From Lysinibacillus alkalisoli (lineage in GTDB: Bacteria > Bacillota > Bacilli > Bacillales_A > Planococcaceae), in NCBI RefSeq assembly GCF_014643595.1, contig NZ_BMJT01000003.1, positions 1 to 64,000 of the forward strand: a stretch of DNA of 64,000 nt, in the 5' to 3' direction. Of this stretch, positions 61,666 to 64,000 are shown one piece after another (the stretch's first letter is position 1; each line of letters starts with the position of its first letter). Both the position numbers and the translations under genes were made by a program. The notes under the pieces were generated by a model that did no database searches, was not told the DNA's origin, and was given only the letters and a program-made list of their open reading frames with translations.

Positions 61666-62121
61666 ATGACTACCGAGATTGATGAGATGGATAAGAAAAT
61701 AATAAATATTTTAATACAAAATAGCCGTATTTCATTTGCAGAGATGGGTAAAGAATTAAATTTATCGCGTGTAGCAATACGGGAGCGTGTTAATAATCTA
61801 CGTGAAAAGGGTGTAATTGAAGCTTTTACAGTTGTTGTTAATTCAGAGAAAGTAGGCAAACAAGTATCTGCTTTTTTTGAGGTAGATTGTGAGCCAATGT
61901 ATTTAGTAGAAGTCGCGCAAAAATTAGCAGATAATGAAAATGTAGCGAGTTGTTATCAAATGACAGGCCCTTCAACGTTACATATGCATGTTTTAGTTGA
62001 TGATTTTTTAAGTTTAGAAAAATTTATCAATGAGGAACTTTATGCGTTAGAAGGCATTAGTCGTGTTGAGAGTCATATTTTATTGCGTCGATTTAAAAGT
62101 AGAAGAGGCCTTAAATTATAA
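61666..62121 (+). CDS. Lrp/AsnC family regulator
   Basis: A 151-residue protein: helix-turn-helix (DKKIINILIQNSRISFAEMGKELNLSRVAIRERVNNLREKG) and a C-terminal RAM (ACT-like) domain (VASCYQMTGPSTLHMHVLVDDF) that binds amino acids. I start at 61666 (MTTEIDEMDKK), seven bases behind GGAGG; the ATGs at 61645 and 61660 are at or before that site. The effector is unknown. It precedes the peptide-transport remnant and a gamma-glutamyltransferase, which it might regulate. Confidence 0.9.
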   Translation: MTTEIDEMDKKIINILIQNSRISFAEMGKELNLSRVAIRERVNNLREKGVIEAFTVVVNSEKVGKQVSAFFEVDCEPMYLVEVAQKLADNENVASCYQMTGPSTLHMHVLVDDFLSLEKFINEELYALEGISRVESHILLRRFKSRRGLKL

Positions 62122-62131
62122 AATAAGAAGT

Positions 62132-62164
62132 AAAGACATCCATTTTATAGGTTGTCTTTTTTGT
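62132..62164 (+). terminator. Terminator after the Lrp-type gene
   Basis: AAAGACA.CC pairs with GG.TGTCTTT around ATTTTATA with a T.T mismatch; the right arm ends in a T-run. Confidence 0.75.
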
Positions 62165-62331
62165 TAGTGACGATTTTTTCAAATGAATGTAAAAAACAAT
62201 ATAGAATTTACAAAGGAATAAATTTTTTGAAAAAACATAGACTATTCAGAAATATTAATCTATAATGTGATTTATTGATTGAACATTTGTTAATAATAAT
62301 CAATGAAATGATTAACAATTGAGATGATAAA

Positions 62332-62715
62332 GTGCTGTTAAAAGTAATCATTAGTCGATTACTACAAGTAGTTATATTACTAATTGGTATTTCTTTTCTT
62401 GTTTTTAGCTCTATGCATCTAGCGCCAGGAGACCCAGCAGAAATGGTTGCTGGTGTAACAGCGACAGCACAAGATATTCAACAAGTAAGAGATAATTTAG
62501 GGTTAGATGCCTCGTTTATTGTGCAATATGGTTGTTATTTATCAAATGCTGCACAATGTGATTTACCCAATCCACCATTTGACTGTCCTTTTTATATAAG
62601 ATGTCCTATTGCACAAAATATTTGTAGTGAGCAAAAGCCAAGGCGGGAAGCCTATCATGAAACACATTATGTAGCATGTCATTTTAAAGATGCAAGTAAA
62701 TTGGAGGTTATATAA
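62332..62715 (+). pseudogene. Deletion scar: peptide ABC permease N-terminus fused to ATPase C-terminus
   Basis: A 127-codon frame with GTG start. Residues 1 to about 78 are the N-terminus of a DppB/OppB-type permease (first helix VIISRLLQVVILLIGISFLVF, then LAPGDPAEMVAG and NLGLDASFIVQYGCYLSNA). From about 79 to 127 it is the C-terminal oligopeptide-HPY tail of a DppF/OppF-type ATPase (PNPPFDCPFYIRCPIAQNIC; HYVACHF). In intact operons these parts belong to the first and last genes, several kilobases apart. The most economical reading is one in-frame deletion that removed the rest of the operon. The product cannot transport; its end carries the ribosome-binding site of the next gene. Confidence 0.85.
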
Positions 62716-62717
62716 GT

Positions 62718-64000
62718 ATGGATTATTTACATCATCCCTTCCCAAGTAAACGTACAACAACGATTGCAAAAAAGGGAATGGTTGCTACATCTCATCCATT
62801 AGCTGCACAAGCAGGATTAGAGATTTTACAAAAAGGTGGAAACGCTATAGATGCAGCCATTGCAACGGCCGCGGCATTAACAGTAGTAGAGCCAACATCG
62901 AATGGCATTGGTGGCGATGCATTTGCATTAGTGTGGATGAAAGATAAACTATATGGTTTAAATGGTTCAGGGCCATCGCCACAAAACATTTCTAAAGAAG
63001 CGCTTGTAGCAAAAGGGCTTGATAAAATTCCTATGTACGCCGTTGTACCTGTTACAGTTCCTGGTGTGCCAGCAAGTTGGGCAGCTTTGGCTAAACGCTT
63101 TGGTAAGTTAAGCTTACAAGAAACTTTAACCCCAGCAATCCGCTATGCAGAAGAGGGGCACCCTATTTCGGTCATTACAGGTCAGTTTTGGCAGATGGCG
63201 TATCAAAAATTTCAACAACAATGTACAAGTCTCGTCTTTCAACCTTGGTTTGATACATTTTCGATTGCGGGGCGTATGCCAGAAATTGGCGAGATTTGGC
63301 GATCACCAGGGCATGCAAGGACGTTGCGTTTAATTGCAGAAACAGATGCTAAAGCTTTTTATCAAGGAGAGTTAGCAGATGAAATTGACGCTTTCATGCG
63401 TGAACATGATGGTTATTTAACCAAACAAGACTTAGCTAACTATGAGCCGGAATGGGTAGACCCTATTTCAGTAAATTATAAAGGTTATGATGTATGGGAG
63501 ATTCCCCCAAATGGGCAAGGCATTGTCGCTCAAATGGCACTTAATATTTACCAACATAGTACACCTAAATGGCATGATGCAGAAACAGTACATCAACAAA
63601 TCGAAGCTATGAAACTCGCTTACACAGACGGCAAAGCATATGTGACAGCACCAGAAGATATGCCTATTACAACCGATGAATTATTATCTCAAGCTTATGG
63701 GGCTTCGCGCTTTGCAGAGATTACAGACAAGGCATTAACACCTAAGCCCTATCCTATTCCAAAGGGGGGTACAGTGTACTTAGCAACAGCAGATGATGAA
63801 GGGAATATGGTGTCGTTTATTCAAAGTAATTATATGGGATTTGGCTCAGGTGTTGTTGTGCCAAACACAGGTATTGCTTTACAAAATCGTGGTTATGATT
63901 TTTCGATGGACGAAACTCATCCTAACTTCTTAAAACCAAATAAAAAAGTGTATCATACCATTATTCCTGGGTTTTTAACAAAAGATAATCAAGCGGTGGG
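62718..64000 (+). CDS. Gamma-glutamyltransferase family protein, YwrD-like (3' end outside window)
   Basis: The frame opens at the ATG at 62718 behind TGGAGG and stays open to the window edge (about 427 codons). It follows the Ggt pattern: MVATSHPLAAQAGLEILQKGGNAIDAAIAT (in part), GIGGDAFALVW, LNGSGPSP, VPVTVPGVPASWAALAKRFG, and the autoprocessing Thr (about residue 352) in KGGTVYLATADDEGNMVSF, then SNYMGFGSG. The TVYLA context and FIQSNYMGFGSG fit YwrD-type proteins rather than classical Ggt (TTHxSVVD). No signal peptide, so probably cytoplasmic. These enzymes split gamma-glutamyl bonds, for example in glutathione. It was likely the last gene of the deleted peptide-transport operon. Confidence 0.92.
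   Translation, partial: MDYLHHPFPSKRTTTIAKKGMVATSHPLAAQAGLEILQKGGNAIDAAIATAAALTVVEPTSNGIGGDAFALVWMKDKLYGLNGSGPSPQNISKEALVAKGLDKIPMYAVVPVTVPGVPASWAALAKRFGKLSLQETLTPAIRYAEEGHPISVITGQFWQMAYQKFQQQCTSLVFQPWFDTFSIAGRMPEIGEIWRSPGHARTLRLIAETDAKAFYQGELADEIDAFMREHDGYLTKQDLANYEPEWVDPISVNYKGYDVWEIPPNGQGIVAQMALNIYQHSTPKWHDAETVHQQIEAMKLAYTDGKAYVTAPEDMPITTDELLSQAYGASRFAEITDKALTPKPYPIPKGGTVYLATADDEGNMVSFIQSNYMGFGSGVVVPNTGIALQNRGYDFSMDETHPNFLKPNKKVYHTIIPGFLTKDNQAV

Noticed and set aside
1-64000. tRNA or rRNA genes
   Set aside because: No cloverleaf with a GGTTCGAATCC-like T-arm and no conserved rRNA segment was recognised on either strand.

Overview
The window looks like chromosomal DNA of a low-GC Gram-positive bacterium of the order Bacillales. 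Gene content and order (ynzC-tkt, yneF, nudF-fur-xerD-deoB-pdp, lysA, ribT-ypuF-scpA-scpB-rluB-resABCDE, nrdR-dnaB-dnaI-thrS) match the Bacillus subtilis type of chromosome. I read it as a Planococcaceae/Caryophanaceae-type relative (Kurthia, Caryophanon or Lysinibacillus-like), but the genus is inference. No rRNA or tRNA gene and no CRISPR array is visible.

Positions 1-20,170 form an accessory region. It opens with the 3' end of radC, then a single-gene IS66 (tnpC only) and a GC-rich non-coding patch with long-loop hairpins that share a loop motif. A defence island follows: a C5-cytosine methyltransferase and a Sau3AI/MutH-type endonuclease (predicted GATC specificity) with a 28-residue hydrophobic peptide gene between them; a DUF3427-DUF3883 protein and an unknown partner; a GmrSD-like DUF262/DUF1524 protein; an EVE-HNH modification-dependent nuclease translationally coupled to a serine recombinase; a tyrosine recombinase; and a Fic/VbhA-type toxin-antitoxin pair. 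After that come small orphan genes, a secreted DUF6973 protein with an overlapping membrane-anchored partner, an orphan membrane protein and decayed sequence.

Positions 20,175-64,000 are mostly core genome: ynzC and tkt; the class Ib ribonucleotide reductase operon nrdHIEF-dut with two NrdR boxes and a terminator-like leader; a cell-envelope stress operon of liaI-like, liaH/pspA, liaF, liaS and liaR genes; yneF; thiolase; an SLH protein; pdxK/thiD; nudF-fur-xerD; deoB-pdp; lysA; ribT; condensin subunits scpAB; rluB; cytochrome c maturation and redox control resABCDE; an FMN riboswitch with ribU; nrdR; dnaB-dnaI; and a T-box with thrS. The right end holds an Lrp/AsnC regulator, a deletion scar that fuses the first permease of a peptide ABC transporter to the tail of its last ATPase, and a YwrD-like gamma-glutamyltransferase that runs off the window.

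The most unusual observations are the DnaB protein of 876 residues with five tandem DDBH2-like repeats (two are usual), the shared-loop hairpin cluster near 2.2-2.55 kb, the EVE-HNH/recombinase pair beside a cytosine methyltransferase, the predicted small toxin-like peptide inside the restriction-modification locus, and the ABC operon deletion scar. NrdR and its target operon both lie in the window, so that regulatory circuit can be read directly.
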